From: CBDFHC01 sp965247585
GTDB taxonomy: Bacteria > Chloroflexota > Dehalococcoidia > Lucifugimonadales > GCA-2712585
Length of the DNA: 64,000 nt
Assembly: GCA_965247585.1 (NCBI GenBank)
Contig: CBDFHC010000005.1
Span: forward strand, 1,265,890 to 1,329,889
Direction: 5' to 3'
Both the position numbers and the translations under genes were made by a program. Numbering within the stretch: the stretch's first letter is position 1; every line of letters starts with the position of its first letter. The notes beneath the pieces were generated by a model. The model did no database searches. It had not been told where the DNA came from and saw only the letters and a program-made list of their open reading frames with translations. This document shows positions 25,682 through 33,530 of the stretch, piece by piece.

Positions 25682-27019
25682 TTAGGCCGAGGGCGCTTTG
25701 AGAAGGTGCATGGTAACCTGGCTCATTTTATAGCGGAGCTCTGCCCTGGTGTCCAGGCCTGAGGCCATCCTCTTGATGCCATAGATGACGGTGGAGTGGT
25801 TCTTCCCCCCCAGCATCCGGGCAACCTGGGTGATGGAGAGGTTGGCATGTAGGCGCAGTGCATACATAGCGGCCTGCCGGGCGGTGGAGACCGCGCCTTT
25901 GCGGCTGCTGCCTGCCAGCGCTTCCGTGGAGACGCCAAATACATTCGCCACCGCGGTCAGCACATCGGCGGGACGGACAGCTGGCAAGGCGCCGGAGTCT
26001 TGGTGCTGAAGCGCCTCACGGGTGGTGGGAAGGTCTACCGATGTGCCGGCGCTCTGGGCCGCGGCCACCGCCCGGTTGAGCGCGCCCTCCAGGTTTCTAA
26101 CGTTATCGCGCACCTTTCCCGCGATGTACGTGGCTGCATCGTCTTCTATAGCGATGCCAATCTCCTTGGCGCGCCGCTGTATGATGGAGACCCTGGTCTC
26201 GGTCTGAGGTGGGAGGATATTCGCGATCAGGCCCCAGCCGAAGCGGGACCGCAGGCGCTCCGCCAGCGCCGGGATGTTCTGCGGCGGCTGGTCTGAAGCT
26301 AGGATCACCTGCCGGTTGCTGTCATGCAGGTCGTTGAAGGTGTGAAAGAAGCCCTCTTGCGTCTGCTCCTTGCCCGCAAGGAACTGCACGTCGTCCATAA
26401 GGAGGACGTCAACGCTGCGGTACTTGGCGCGAAACTCCTCGGTGGTTTTTCGCTTGATTGAGGATATGAAATCGTTGGTGAACCGCTCCGACGTTACGTA
26501 CAGGCAGTTGATCATTTGAGCGGTGCAGTGGCGGGCGATGGCGTGAAGCAGATGGGTTTTCCCCAGGCCGACCCCGGAGTGGATGAATAGAGGGTTGTAC
26601 ATACTTCCGGGCGCCTGGGCCACGCCCCAAGCTGCGTTGTACGGCAGCTTGTTGGAAGGGCCGACGATGAACGACTCAAAGCTGTAGCGCTGGTTGGGGG
26701 CCCATTGGGGTGGAGCGTGTGGTGGTGCGGCACTTCCCTGCAGCAGCGCAGTGGGGGCGGAGTCAGCGGGTATGGTTGTGAACTTGACTGCCAAGGTTTG
26801 CTTGGAAACGGAGCATACCGTGCGTTGGATCAACGGAAAAATGCGTTTCTCCAGCCACTCCGCCGTGAAGGAGTTGGGAACCCCCACCAGCAAGGTGGTG
26901 CCGTCCAGCTCCAGGCCCTTAGTATTTTTCAGCCAGGTCTCGTAGGTTGAACGGGGAAGTTGGACTTGGAGGTCCCCCAACGCCGCTTCCCAGGTCTCTA
27001 TAGCAGGGCTGTTTTGCAT
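25682..27019 (-). CDS. dnaA: Chromosomal replication initiator DnaA
   Basis: Binds oriC and opens the origin. 445 residues from ATG 27019 (MQNSPAIETWEAALGDLQ): domain I, a short linker, AAA+ domain with NPLFIHSGVGLGKTHLLHAI Walker A region and DVLLMDDVQFLAGKEQTQEGFFHTFN Walker B region, and domain IV with the DnaA-box signature MLGGKNHSTVIYGIKR. An upstream in-frame start at 27082 would add 21 residues of unlikely sequence. Divergent from fmt. Confidence 0.96.
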   Translation of the reverse strand: MQNSPAIETWEAALGDLQVQLPRSTYETWLKNTKGLELDGTTLLVGVPNSFTAEWLEKRIFPLIQRTVCSVSKQTLAVKFTTIPADSAPTALLQGSAAPPHAPPQWAPNQRYSFESFIVGPSNKLPYNAAWGVAQAPGSMYNPLFIHSGVGLGKTHLLHAIARHCTAQMINCLYVTSERFTNDFISSIKRKTTEEFRAKYRSVDVLLMDDVQFLAGKEQTQEGFFHTFNDLHDSNRQVILASDQPPQNIPALAERLRSRFGWGLIANILPPQTETRVSIIQRRAKEIGIAIEDDAATYIAGKVRDNVRNLEGALNRAVAAAQSAGTSVDLPTTREALQHQDSGALPAVRPADVLTAVANVFGVSTEALAGSSRKGAVSTARQAAMYALRLHANLSITQVARMLGGKNHSTVIYGIKRMASGLDTRAELRYKMSQVTMHLLKAPSA

Positions 27020-27391
27020 TCCCACATTTCCCACAGATTTAGGTACTAAATAACATAAAATGTCGAGTGAATAACCAGACAATCACCATTAGGCGGAAAG
27101 TAACAGGGAAATCATCACATTTCAAGGGGCAAAGAAGGAATTTGCTAGGGAATTTCCAAATTACTACGTATAGATTTGATGTTCTGAAATGAAATGCGCT
27201 GATTACTCTAGCACAGGTGTTATATTTCTACGAAATACGTTACGTGCCAGCTATGGGTAGGTATGCTATCTGTTCGTCTCCAGCTATATGCCGTTGCGGC
27301 ATCGGCACACCCCCTAGGAGAGCCGGTTGCGGGTGGCGTTATCAGCCATCTCCTGGCTAGTCGGGATTACGTTTTCTATAATGGGGTAGCT
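27020..27391. other. AT-rich dnaA-fmt divergent intergenic region
   Basis: About 370 bases, strongly AT-rich from 27040 to 27260, holding the divergent promoters of dnaA and fmt and possibly origin sequence. A palindrome ATTTC-TAC-GAAAT lies at 27224-27236; CTACGTAT at 27164-27171 and ATTTCTACG at 27224-27232 also occur upstream of gyrB. TTTCCCACA at 27028-27036 is a poor DnaA-box match. No perfect boxes are seen. Confidence 0.4.
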
Positions 27392-28330
27392 ATGCGGGCT
27401 GTCTTCATGGGAACACCGGACTTCGCTATTCCCGTACTAAAGTCGCTACAGGGGGTTACTCAAGAGGTGGTAGGCGTCTATACCGCGCCAGACCGCCCCA
27501 GAGGCCGAAACCGGCACGTGGCCGTCCCTCCCGTAAAAGAGTATGCCATGGGGCAAGGGCTTACGGTGGTCCAACCGTCCACCTTGCGAAGGGAGGCGGC
27601 GGTGGAGGAATTCCGCAGATTGGCGCCAGACTTGGTGGTGGTGGCTGCTTACGGGCGGATCATTCCGCCGGATATGCTAGAGGTACCCCTTCACGGCTTC
27701 ATCAATATCCACCCGTCCCTGTTGCCGAAATACCGCGGCGCCTCGCCGGTGATCACTGCGCTTCTAGACGGCGTAACAGAGACCGGCGTTACGTTGATTC
27801 GGTTGGGTGAGGGGCTAGACGACGGCCCCATCCTGGCCCAGAGGACCGCGCTTGTGCGGCCGCAGGAGACTTGCGGCGAGCTAACGCTTCGCCTGTTCGA
27901 GCTGGGGGCCCAGTTGCTGACGGAGACCATTCCCCTGTGGACAGGAGGCCGCTTGAAGGCGGTCCCCCAGGACGAGGCGGCGGCGACGCTTACGCGAAAG
28001 ATCGCCAAAGAAGACGGTGAGGCCAGGTGGGACCTGTCCGCGCGGGTTCTGGAGCGGCAGGCGAGGGCCTATGCGCCATGGCCCGGTCTCTACTCCCGCT
28101 GGAATGGCCGGGTCGTGAAGCTGTTGGAAGTGGAGGCGGTGGACATGCCACCGCAGGGGGCGCCGGGCACGGTGATATCCCTGAACGACCGGCAACTAAG
28201 GCTGGCAGTGGCAACGGGAGATGGCGTCCTGGCGGTCCACACACTGCAAGCCGAAGGGCGAATAGCTATGTCCGCTGAAGATTTCCTGCGCGGGCAGGAC
28301 TCTTTGCTAGGCGCGGTGCTGCCGAGCTAG
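27392..28330 (+). CDS. fmt: Methionyl-tRNA formyltransferase
   Basis: Formylates initiator Met-tRNA. 312 residues from MRAVFMGTPDFAIPVLKSL; the catalytic HPSLLPKYRGASPV and VTLIRLGEGLDDGPIL segments and the C-terminal oligonucleotide-binding domain (RQARAYAPWPGLYSRWNGRVVKLL) are present. A longer in-frame start at 27263 was rejected because the added 43 residues run through the AT-rich intergenic region and the core begins at 27392. def is not adjacent. Confidence 0.95.
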   Translation: MRAVFMGTPDFAIPVLKSLQGVTQEVVGVYTAPDRPRGRNRHVAVPPVKEYAMGQGLTVVQPSTLRREAAVEEFRRLAPDLVVVAAYGRIIPPDMLEVPLHGFINIHPSLLPKYRGASPVITALLDGVTETGVTLIRLGEGLDDGPILAQRTALVRPQETCGELTLRLFELGAQLLTETIPLWTGGRLKAVPQDEAAATLTRKIAKEDGEARWDLSARVLERQARAYAPWPGLYSRWNGRVVKLLEVEAVDMPPQGAPGTVISLNDRQLRLAVATGDGVLAVHTLQAEGRIAMSAEDFLRGQDSLLGAVLPS

Positions 28331-28358
28331 AGGCGGGGGAGGGCTGCAAGGGGCCAGG

Positions 28359-29003
28359 CTACCCCTCCTCGGGGCTCTCCCCTTGCTGGGCGCCTTCACC
28401 AATGGGCGCTTCGCCCTCTGCCATGGGCACAACATCTTCAACCCTGACGACCTCAATGCGGGCTACCATGGTCTCAGGTTCCACCGAAACGCTAACGTTC
28501 GGTGGGATTGTAAGGCTGCTCACCCTGATAACGTCATCAACCGCCGCGAGGACCGAGAGGTCCGCCTGGATCTCCGAGGGCATATCCATCGGAAGGGCTC
28601 GCACATCCAACGAAAAAAGGATCTGCACTACACTGCCATTGGCGGCCCGCGCTCCTGGCGATGCACCAACGGTCACAATGGGAATAGAGGCGGACATCTC
28701 CTCGGATAGCTCCACGTGAAGAAAGTCTACGTGGATCATGTCCCCCCGGCTCGGGTCAAATTGTATCTCTCGGACGAAGGCGAGCTGCTGCGTGTCCTGA
28801 CCGGCAACCGTCACGTTGACTGGAGCGTTCATTCCCACCTGGGTCAATACTTTAAGGAGGGTCTTACTCTCGCACTGGAGGGGTTGAGGATCAATGTTCC
28901 TGCCGTATAGATGAACGGGGACGATTCCGGCCCGGCGTAGCTTGCGGACCTTCTTTCCCAGGACTGTCCTGGGCTCCAGGGTCAGGGTTACGGTATCAGC
29001 CAT
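28359..29003 (-). CDS. rplY: 50S ribosomal protein L25/general stress protein Ctc
   Basis: 5S rRNA-binding protein of the long (CTC/TL5) type. 214 residues: N-terminal L25 barrel (LEPRTVLGKKVRKLRRAGIVPVHLYGRN) and C-terminal TL5 beta domain (IHVDFLHVELSEEMSASIPIVTVG, DLSVLAAVDDVIRVSSLTIP), then a short acidic tail. Convergent with fmt (28-base gap) and divergent from the Rrf2 gene. Confidence 0.94.
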   Translation of the reverse strand: MADTVTLTLEPRTVLGKKVRKLRRAGIVPVHLYGRNIDPQPLQCESKTLLKVLTQVGMNAPVNVTVAGQDTQQLAFVREIQFDPSRGDMIHVDFLHVELSEEMSASIPIVTVGASPGARAANGSVVQILFSLDVRALPMDMPSEIQADLSVLAAVDDVIRVSSLTIPPNVSVSVEPETMVARIEVVRVEDVVPMAEGEAPIGEGAQQGESPEEG

Positions 29004-29105
29004 TTTTCGCCCCGTTTGCTAAATTTGCCGGGATTAATAGTACCACCGGTGCTCGGGAAATGGGAACAGGTACCGGGCCGCCGCCGCAATAGTTAATTTT
29101 TTGGA

Positions 29106-29134
29106 TAGACAATATGAGAGTGCGCTGCTATAAT
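29106..29134 (+). promoter_or_regulatory. Sigma-70 promoter of the Rrf2 regulator
   Basis: TAGACA (29106-29111), 17-base spacer, consensus TATAAT (29129-29134), 31 bases before the start codon. The AATATT and surrounding sequence just after the -10 is where an Rrf2 protein would autoregulate, but no clear operator is seen. Confidence 0.7.
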
Positions 29135-29164
29135 TGTGCCCAATATTAGGCTGAGGGTCCGGTA

Positions 29165-29599
29165 ATGAGAATCCCAATGAAAGTTGATTACGGGGTACGG
29201 GCCCTGGTGGAATTGGCGCAGCACGGAAACTCCTCGCCCATGCAGGCGGCGGCCATAGCCGGTAGTCAAGGGATCCCGGAGGCCTACCTGGACCAGGTGC
29301 TGACGACCCTCAACAAAGCGGGAATAACCAGCAGCCGCCGGGGCCCTCAAGGGGGGCATTCCCTGGCCATGGAAGCTAGTTCCATCAAGCTGGGATGGGT
29401 CATGAACGTGCTGGAAGGCAAGACCCCGTTGCTGGACTGCCTGGTGGAGCCGGATGGCTGCAGCCTCTCAGAGACGTGCGCCCAGCGGGAAGTTTGGGCG
29501 TCCTTTGAAGATGCGGTCCAGGAGATCCTGAGCGACACCTCAATTGAGGATATGGCCCAGCGGCAAAGGCTGTTGGTGGAGACCAAGCCCAGCTCCTGA
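29165..29599 (+). CDS. Rrf2-family transcriptional regulator
   Basis: 144 residues with an N-terminal winged helix (MKVDYGVRALVELAQHG, YLDQVLTTLNKAGITSSRRGPQGGHSLA) and three cysteines in LLDCLVEPDGCSLSETC, the pattern that binds a 2Fe-2S cluster in IscR and NsrR. Related CymR represses cysteine-synthesis genes. The next genes are a ThiF/MoeB enzyme and a cysteine synthase, so control of sulfur metabolism is likely (inference). Confidence 0.88.
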   Translation: MRIPMKVDYGVRALVELAQHGNSSPMQAAAIAGSQGIPEAYLDQVLTTLNKAGITSSRRGPQGGHSLAMEASSIKLGWVMNVLEGKTPLLDCLVEPDGCSLSETCAQREVWASFEDAVQEILSDTSIEDMAQRQRLLVETKPSS

Positions 29600-29629
29600 T
29601 ACAATTCCCTGGTGCGTTGACATATCGAT

Positions 29630-29668
29630 CCTCACTCCAATCCGGGCTGTATCGGCCTCGGAGTGAGG
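29630..29668 (+). terminator. Intrinsic terminator or leader attenuator before the ThiF gene
   Basis: CCTCACTCC (29630-29638) and GGAGTGAGG (29660-29668) form a perfect 9-bp stem with a 21-base loop, followed by CCGTTTTTC. It lies 31 bases after the Rrf2 stop and 42 before the ThiF start, so it either ends the Rrf2 transcript or attenuates read-through into the sulfur genes. Confidence 0.6.
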
Positions 29669-29709
29669 CCGTTTTTCGTTAAGCATTCAAGACTCTAGGA
29701 GGAATCGAG

Positions 29710-30543
29710 ATGACACAGGTAAAAGCGCTAACGCCACAGCAGGTTAAGCGCTATAGCAGACATATAATAATGAACCAGGTGGGCAGCAGAGGTCAGCGCA
29801 AACTGATGGACGCCAAGGTCCTGATAGTAGGCGCCGGAGGCCTGGGGTCGCCGTCGGCGCTGTACCTGGCCCTGGCCGGGGTGGGCACCATAGGCATCGT
29901 TGACTTCGATGTGGTGGACATATCCAACCTGCAGCGGCAAGTGTTGCACCAGACGGCAGATGTGGGGCGCCGAAAGGTTGTCTCCGCCAAAGAGACCATC
30001 AACGCGTACAATCCGGACGTCAACGTGGTGCTGCACGAGGTGTGGCTCACTTCAGAGAACGCCATGGACATTATCCCGCAGTATGACCTGGTCATTAACG
30101 GCGCGGATAACTTCCCGTCCCGGTATCTGGTCAACGATGCTTGTTACCTTTCCGGGAAGCCCCTGGTGGATGGCAGCATTCTGCTCTTTGACGGCCAGGC
30201 TACGGTGTTTGTGCCTGGACAGGGGTGCTACAGGTGCCTCTTCCCCAGCCCACCCCCTCCCGGCATGGTGCCCAACTGCGTGGAGGCCGGCGTTCTGGGG
30301 GCCTTGACCGGTCTGGTGGGGAGCATCCAGGCCACTGAGGCACTGAAGCTGCTTCTGGGCATCGGAACCTCCCTTACCTCCAGGCTGTTGCTGATTGACG
30401 CCCTGTCTATGGACTTCCGTGAGGTCAAGATGAAGCGCAACCCTGAATGCCCGCTGTGTGGAGACAATCCCACAGTGCACGAGCTGATTGATTACGAGGT
30501 GTTCTGCGGAGTAGGCGCGCCCGAAGGCCAACCGGTGGGTTAG
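29710..30543 (+). CDS. ThiF/MoeB-family sulfur-carrier adenylyltransferase
   Basis: 277-residue E1-like enzyme that adenylates the C-terminus of a ubiquitin-like sulfur carrier (MoaD, ThiS or CysO). RYSRHIIMNQVGSRGQRKL start, ATP motif GAGGLGSPSALYLALAG (about 38-54), and zinc-binding CYRCLF and CPLCGD cysteine pairs. Located 21 bases before a cysteine synthase, which suggests a CysO-type cysteine pathway, although no carrier protein is adjacent. Confidence 0.9.
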   Translation: MTQVKALTPQQVKRYSRHIIMNQVGSRGQRKLMDAKVLIVGAGGLGSPSALYLALAGVGTIGIVDFDVVDISNLQRQVLHQTADVGRRKVVSAKETINAYNPDVNVVLHEVWLTSENAMDIIPQYDLVINGADNFPSRYLVNDACYLSGKPLVDGSILLFDGQATVFVPGQGCYRCLFPSPPPPGMVPNCVEAGVLGALTGLVGSIQATEALKLLLGIGTSLTSRLLLIDALSMDFREVKMKRNPECPLCGDNPTVHELIDYEVFCGVGAPEGQPVG

Positions 30544-30564
30544 AAGAAGGAGGTTGGCCGGAGA

Positions 30565-31506
30565 ATGGTTGTGCGGTCCCTATTAGATCTGATTGGAAAC
30601 ACCCCCCTTGTGGAGCTGAAAAACATGTCTCCCAAGGCCAGCGTCCGCATCTTTGCCAAGCTGGAAGGCCAGAATCCAACGGGGAGCCTGAAAGACCGCA
30701 TCGCCAAGAACATGGTTGAGAAGGCGGAGCGGGAAGGCAAGCTGGGGCCGGACGTCACAATCCTGGAGCCCACCAGCGGCAACACCGGAATTTCGCTGGC
30801 CTTCGTGGCGGGGATGAAGGGGTACAAGGTCAAGGTGGTAATGCCGGACAACGTGAGCCCGGAACGCACCCAGCTTTTGGAGGCCTATGGGGCGGAGGTG
30901 GTCTATTCGGAAGGGCGAAACGGCACCAACGGCTCCATCCTGGTGGCCCAGGAGATGATGGAGCGGAGCAGCAACGGCAACTATTTCATGCCGTACCAAT
31001 ACGGTAACGACGCTAATCCCGGGGCCCACTACGAGACCACGGGGGCGGAGATAATCCGGGACCTGCCCCAGGTGGACGTCTTCGTGGCGGGACTGGGCAC
31101 CGGTGGCACGCTCATGGGTGTGGGGCGCCGGCTAAAGGAGCACCGCAGCGATATTAAGATAGTAGCGGTGGCGCCGGAGCCTGATGATGCCATTCAAGGA
31201 CTCCGGAGCCTTGAAGAGGGATTTATCCCTCCAATCCTGGACCTCTCTCTGCTGGACTCTCGCATCATGGCCAAGAGCTCTGACGCCTTCCGCGGTACCC
31301 GGGAGCTGCTGAGGCAGGAGGGCATATTCGCTGGGGTATCGTCGGGCTCCGTCATATGGGGCGCCATGAAAACCGCGGAGAAAATGGATGAGGGCAACGT
31401 GGTGTGCTTCCTGGCGGATGGCGGGTGGAAATACCTGTCCACGGGGCTGTGGACCAAGGACCCAGAGGAGATGGAAAGGGAGTCCCGGGGCAAGATATGG
31501 TGGTAA
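30565..31506 (+). CDS. Cysteine synthase (CysK/CysM family)
   Basis: PLP-dependent beta-replacement enzyme making cysteine from (phospho)serine derivatives. 313 residues; IGNTPLVEL start, the PLP lysine in NPTGSLKDRIA (about 36-46), EPTSGNTGISLAFVA, GTGGTLMGVGRRLKE phosphate-cup region and GVSSGSVIWGAM. Ribosome site AAGGAGG before the ATG. Following the ThiF gene supports a thiocarboxylate sulfur donor (inference). Confidence 0.92.
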   Translation: MVVRSLLDLIGNTPLVELKNMSPKASVRIFAKLEGQNPTGSLKDRIAKNMVEKAEREGKLGPDVTILEPTSGNTGISLAFVAGMKGYKVKVVMPDNVSPERTQLLEAYGAEVVYSEGRNGTNGSILVAQEMMERSSNGNYFMPYQYGNDANPGAHYETTGAEIIRDLPQVDVFVAGLGTGGTLMGVGRRLKEHRSDIKIVAVAPEPDDAIQGLRSLEEGFIPPILDLSLLDSRIMAKSSDAFRGTRELLRQEGIFAGVSSGSVIWGAMKTAEKMDEGNVVCFLADGGWKYLSTGLWTKDPEEMERESRGKIWW

Positions 31507-31515
31507 AGACTCGAG

Positions 31516-31544
31516 TTGCCTTGGCTATGCCCGGATGCTATACT
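31516..31544 (+). promoter_or_regulatory. Promoter of the nusA-infB operon
   Basis: TTGCCT (31516-31521), 17-base spacer, TATACT (31539-31544) preceded by TGC, an extended -10. It lies just after the cysteine synthase stop, with a start site predicted near 31551, upstream of the hairpin at 31575. Confidence 0.65.
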
Positions 31545-31574
31545 GACTAGGTTAACCCTTCCTCGGAGTTTCTT

Positions 31575-31599
31575 GAAAGCGGGCCACAAACCCGCTTTC
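31575..31599 (+). terminator. Hairpin in the nusA leader (terminator or attenuator)
   Basis: GAAAGCGGG (31575-31583) pairs perfectly with CCCGCTTTC (31591-31599) around a 7-base loop, followed by TTAATT. It ends the cysteine synthase transcript by position, but it is also downstream of the predicted nusA promoter, so it would be in the nusA leader RNA. Confidence 0.6.
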
Positions 31600-31628
31600 T
31601 TAATTAGATGGCAGTCGGGGACAGGTGA

Positions 31629-33209
31629 GTGGTTTTGAAGAGCGATTTTTTCATTGCTTTGACACAGTTGGCGGCGGAGAGGCACCTGCCCAAGGAGGAG
31701 GTGCTTAAGGCCATTGAGGCGGCGTTGGTATCTGCCTTTCGCAAGGACCACTGGGGCGAAGGGGTCAACGTCTCCGTCAAGCTGAACCCGAACACCGGCG
31801 AGATCACTGCTAGCGCCCTCAAAACCGTTGTGGAACAGGTTGAGGACGAGAAACAGGAGATCAACCTCAAAAACGCCCAGCGCATCAGTAAGACTGCGGC
31901 GATTGGTGACGTCCTGGAGATGGAGTCTGTCACCCACGAGGCCAGCCGGATTGCCGCCCAGACCGCCAAGCAGGTGGTGGTGCAGCGGCTCCGCGAAGCG
32001 GAGCGGGAACTGGTCTATGATGAGTTCGCCAAGCGGCTGGATGACATCATCTCTGGCACCACAGGCCAGGCCGAGCCGGGCAGAGGCATCACTCTGGAGT
32101 TGGACCGGGCAGAGGCGCTTCTAACGCCGGAAGAGCAGGTCCCTACGGAGCGGTACCTCCGGGGTCAGCGGCTCAAGGTGTACGTGCTAGAGGTAAACCG
32201 CAGCCCCAAAGGGCCGGAGATCATAGTTTCCCGCAGCCACAAGAATCTGCTCAAGCGGCTGTTTGAGCTGGAAGTTCCGGAGGTCTACAACGGAATTGTA
32301 GAGATCCGCTCCATAGCCAGAGAGGCCGGCTCCCGCAGCAAGGTGGCGGTGTTGGCAAAGCAGGAGGGTGTGGACCCCGTTGGTTCCTGCATAGGTATGC
32401 GGGGCAACAGGATCCAGAACATAGTCAACGAGCTCCAGGGAGAAAAGATAGACGTGGTGCGGTGGGACCGTGACCTGAAGCGGTATATCGCCAACGCGTT
32501 GAGCCCGGCCGAGGTGGTCCACGTTGAGGCCAATGAGAAGGAGAATTCCGCAGTGGTGGTGGTGCCGGAGCGGCAGCTTTCCCTGGCCATTGGTAAGGAA
32601 GGTCAGAACGCCCGGCTGGCGGCCAAGCTCACCGGCTGGCACCTGGATATCAAAAGCATGGCTGAATGGGAGGCCATCAGGTCCCAGATAAAGATAGAGC
32701 CTGAAATAGATGGTCTATCTGAGGAATTGGAAGAGACGCCGGTAGCCGCGGTAGAGCCGGAGTTGGATGTTGTGACCGAGGCCCCGTTGGGAGAGGTAAC
32801 CGTGGAGCTGGAAGCGGCGGAGGCCGTTGAAGTTAACGGCACCGCTGCAGGAACGGATGGAGTGGCCGCGCCAGTCTTGGAGGAGGCGCTGTCAGACCTA
32901 ATTTCTCAAGAGAAAACAGAAGAACAAGAAGCAGTTGACGTAGAGGCTCCCGCGCTCAGCCTGGAGGAGGGCTTCGCGGCCCTTTCATTTGATCAATCCG
33001 CGGAGTTGGAGGAGGATGAGGATGAGGCGGACGAGGGCGAGGTTGTGGATCAGCCGCTAGAGGTGCTGAACCTCACCCCAGACGCCGGAAAGATCCGGTT
33101 TGCTGAAGATATTCTTGAAGAGTTCCGCGGCCCTGGGCGAGGTAGAGGAGGCGGAAAGAAGTCGGGCGGGAACCGTGGAAATCGGAGCGCTAAAGCCCGC
33201 AGAAGGTAG
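31629..33209 (+). CDS. nusA: Transcription elongation/termination factor NusA
   Basis: 526 residues. N-terminal RNA-polymerase-binding domain (1-120), S1 domain and the two KH domains (VPERQLSLAIGKEGQNARLAAKLTGWHLDIKS near 310-340) are clear. Unusually, residues ~365-490 are a long acidic, low-complexity segment and the last ~25 are Arg/Gly-rich and basic (GRGRGGGKKSGG). GTG start at 31629, with TTG 31635 as an alternative. Heads nusA-ylxR-infB-rbfA-truB; rimP, normally upstream, is absent. Confidence 0.94.
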   Translation: MVLKSDFFIALTQLAAERHLPKEEVLKAIEAALVSAFRKDHWGEGVNVSVKLNPNTGEITASALKTVVEQVEDEKQEINLKNAQRISKTAAIGDVLEMESVTHEASRIAAQTAKQVVVQRLREAERELVYDEFAKRLDDIISGTTGQAEPGRGITLELDRAEALLTPEEQVPTERYLRGQRLKVYVLEVNRSPKGPEIIVSRSHKNLLKRLFELEVPEVYNGIVEIRSIAREAGSRSKVAVLAKQEGVDPVGSCIGMRGNRIQNIVNELQGEKIDVVRWDRDLKRYIANALSPAEVVHVEANEKENSAVVVVPERQLSLAIGKEGQNARLAAKLTGWHLDIKSMAEWEAIRSQIKIEPEIDGLSEELEETPVAAVEPELDVVTEAPLGEVTVELEAAEAVEVNGTAAGTDGVAAPVLEEALSDLISQEKTEEQEAVDVEAPALSLEEGFAALSFDQSAELEEDEDEADEGEVVDQPLEVLNLTPDAGKIRFAEDILEEFRGPGRGRGGGKKSGGNRGNRSAKARRR

Positions 33210-33238
33210 CGGACACGCCATAACAGGCCGGGCAACCC

Positions 33239-33517
33239 ATGAAAGGGAAAAGGATAGCCATTCGGAGTTGCTTGGTATGCGGCACTAAGGCTCCCCAACG
33301 GGAGTTGACGCGGCTGGTCCGGACCCCCCAGGGGTCAGTTGAAGTGGATGCTGAAGGTAAATCCCAGGGCAGAGGGGCCTATATATGTACGAACCTGTCT
33401 TGCTGGGAGACGGCGCTGGCTAGAGAGCAGTTGGACCGGGCGCTCCGGCTGCCCATATCACAAGAGACCAAGAAGCGGCTCAGATCACAGTACGCCCGCA
33501 GCAGTGTGAGGCCGTAG
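33239..33517 (+). CDS. ylxR: YlxR/RnpM-family RNA-binding protein
   Basis: 92 residues of the DUF448 fold: RSCLVCGTKAPQRELTRLVR and GRGAYIC...CWETA. In Bacillus the homologue (RnpM) binds RNase P RNA and modulates its activity. It lies between nusA and infB, its conserved place. Confidence 0.92.
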   Translation: MKGKRIAIRSCLVCGTKAPQRELTRLVRTPQGSVEVDAEGKSQGRGAYICTNLSCWETALAREQLDRALRLPISQETKKRLRSQYARSSVRP

Positions 33518-33530
33518 GAAGCGAGGTCCC

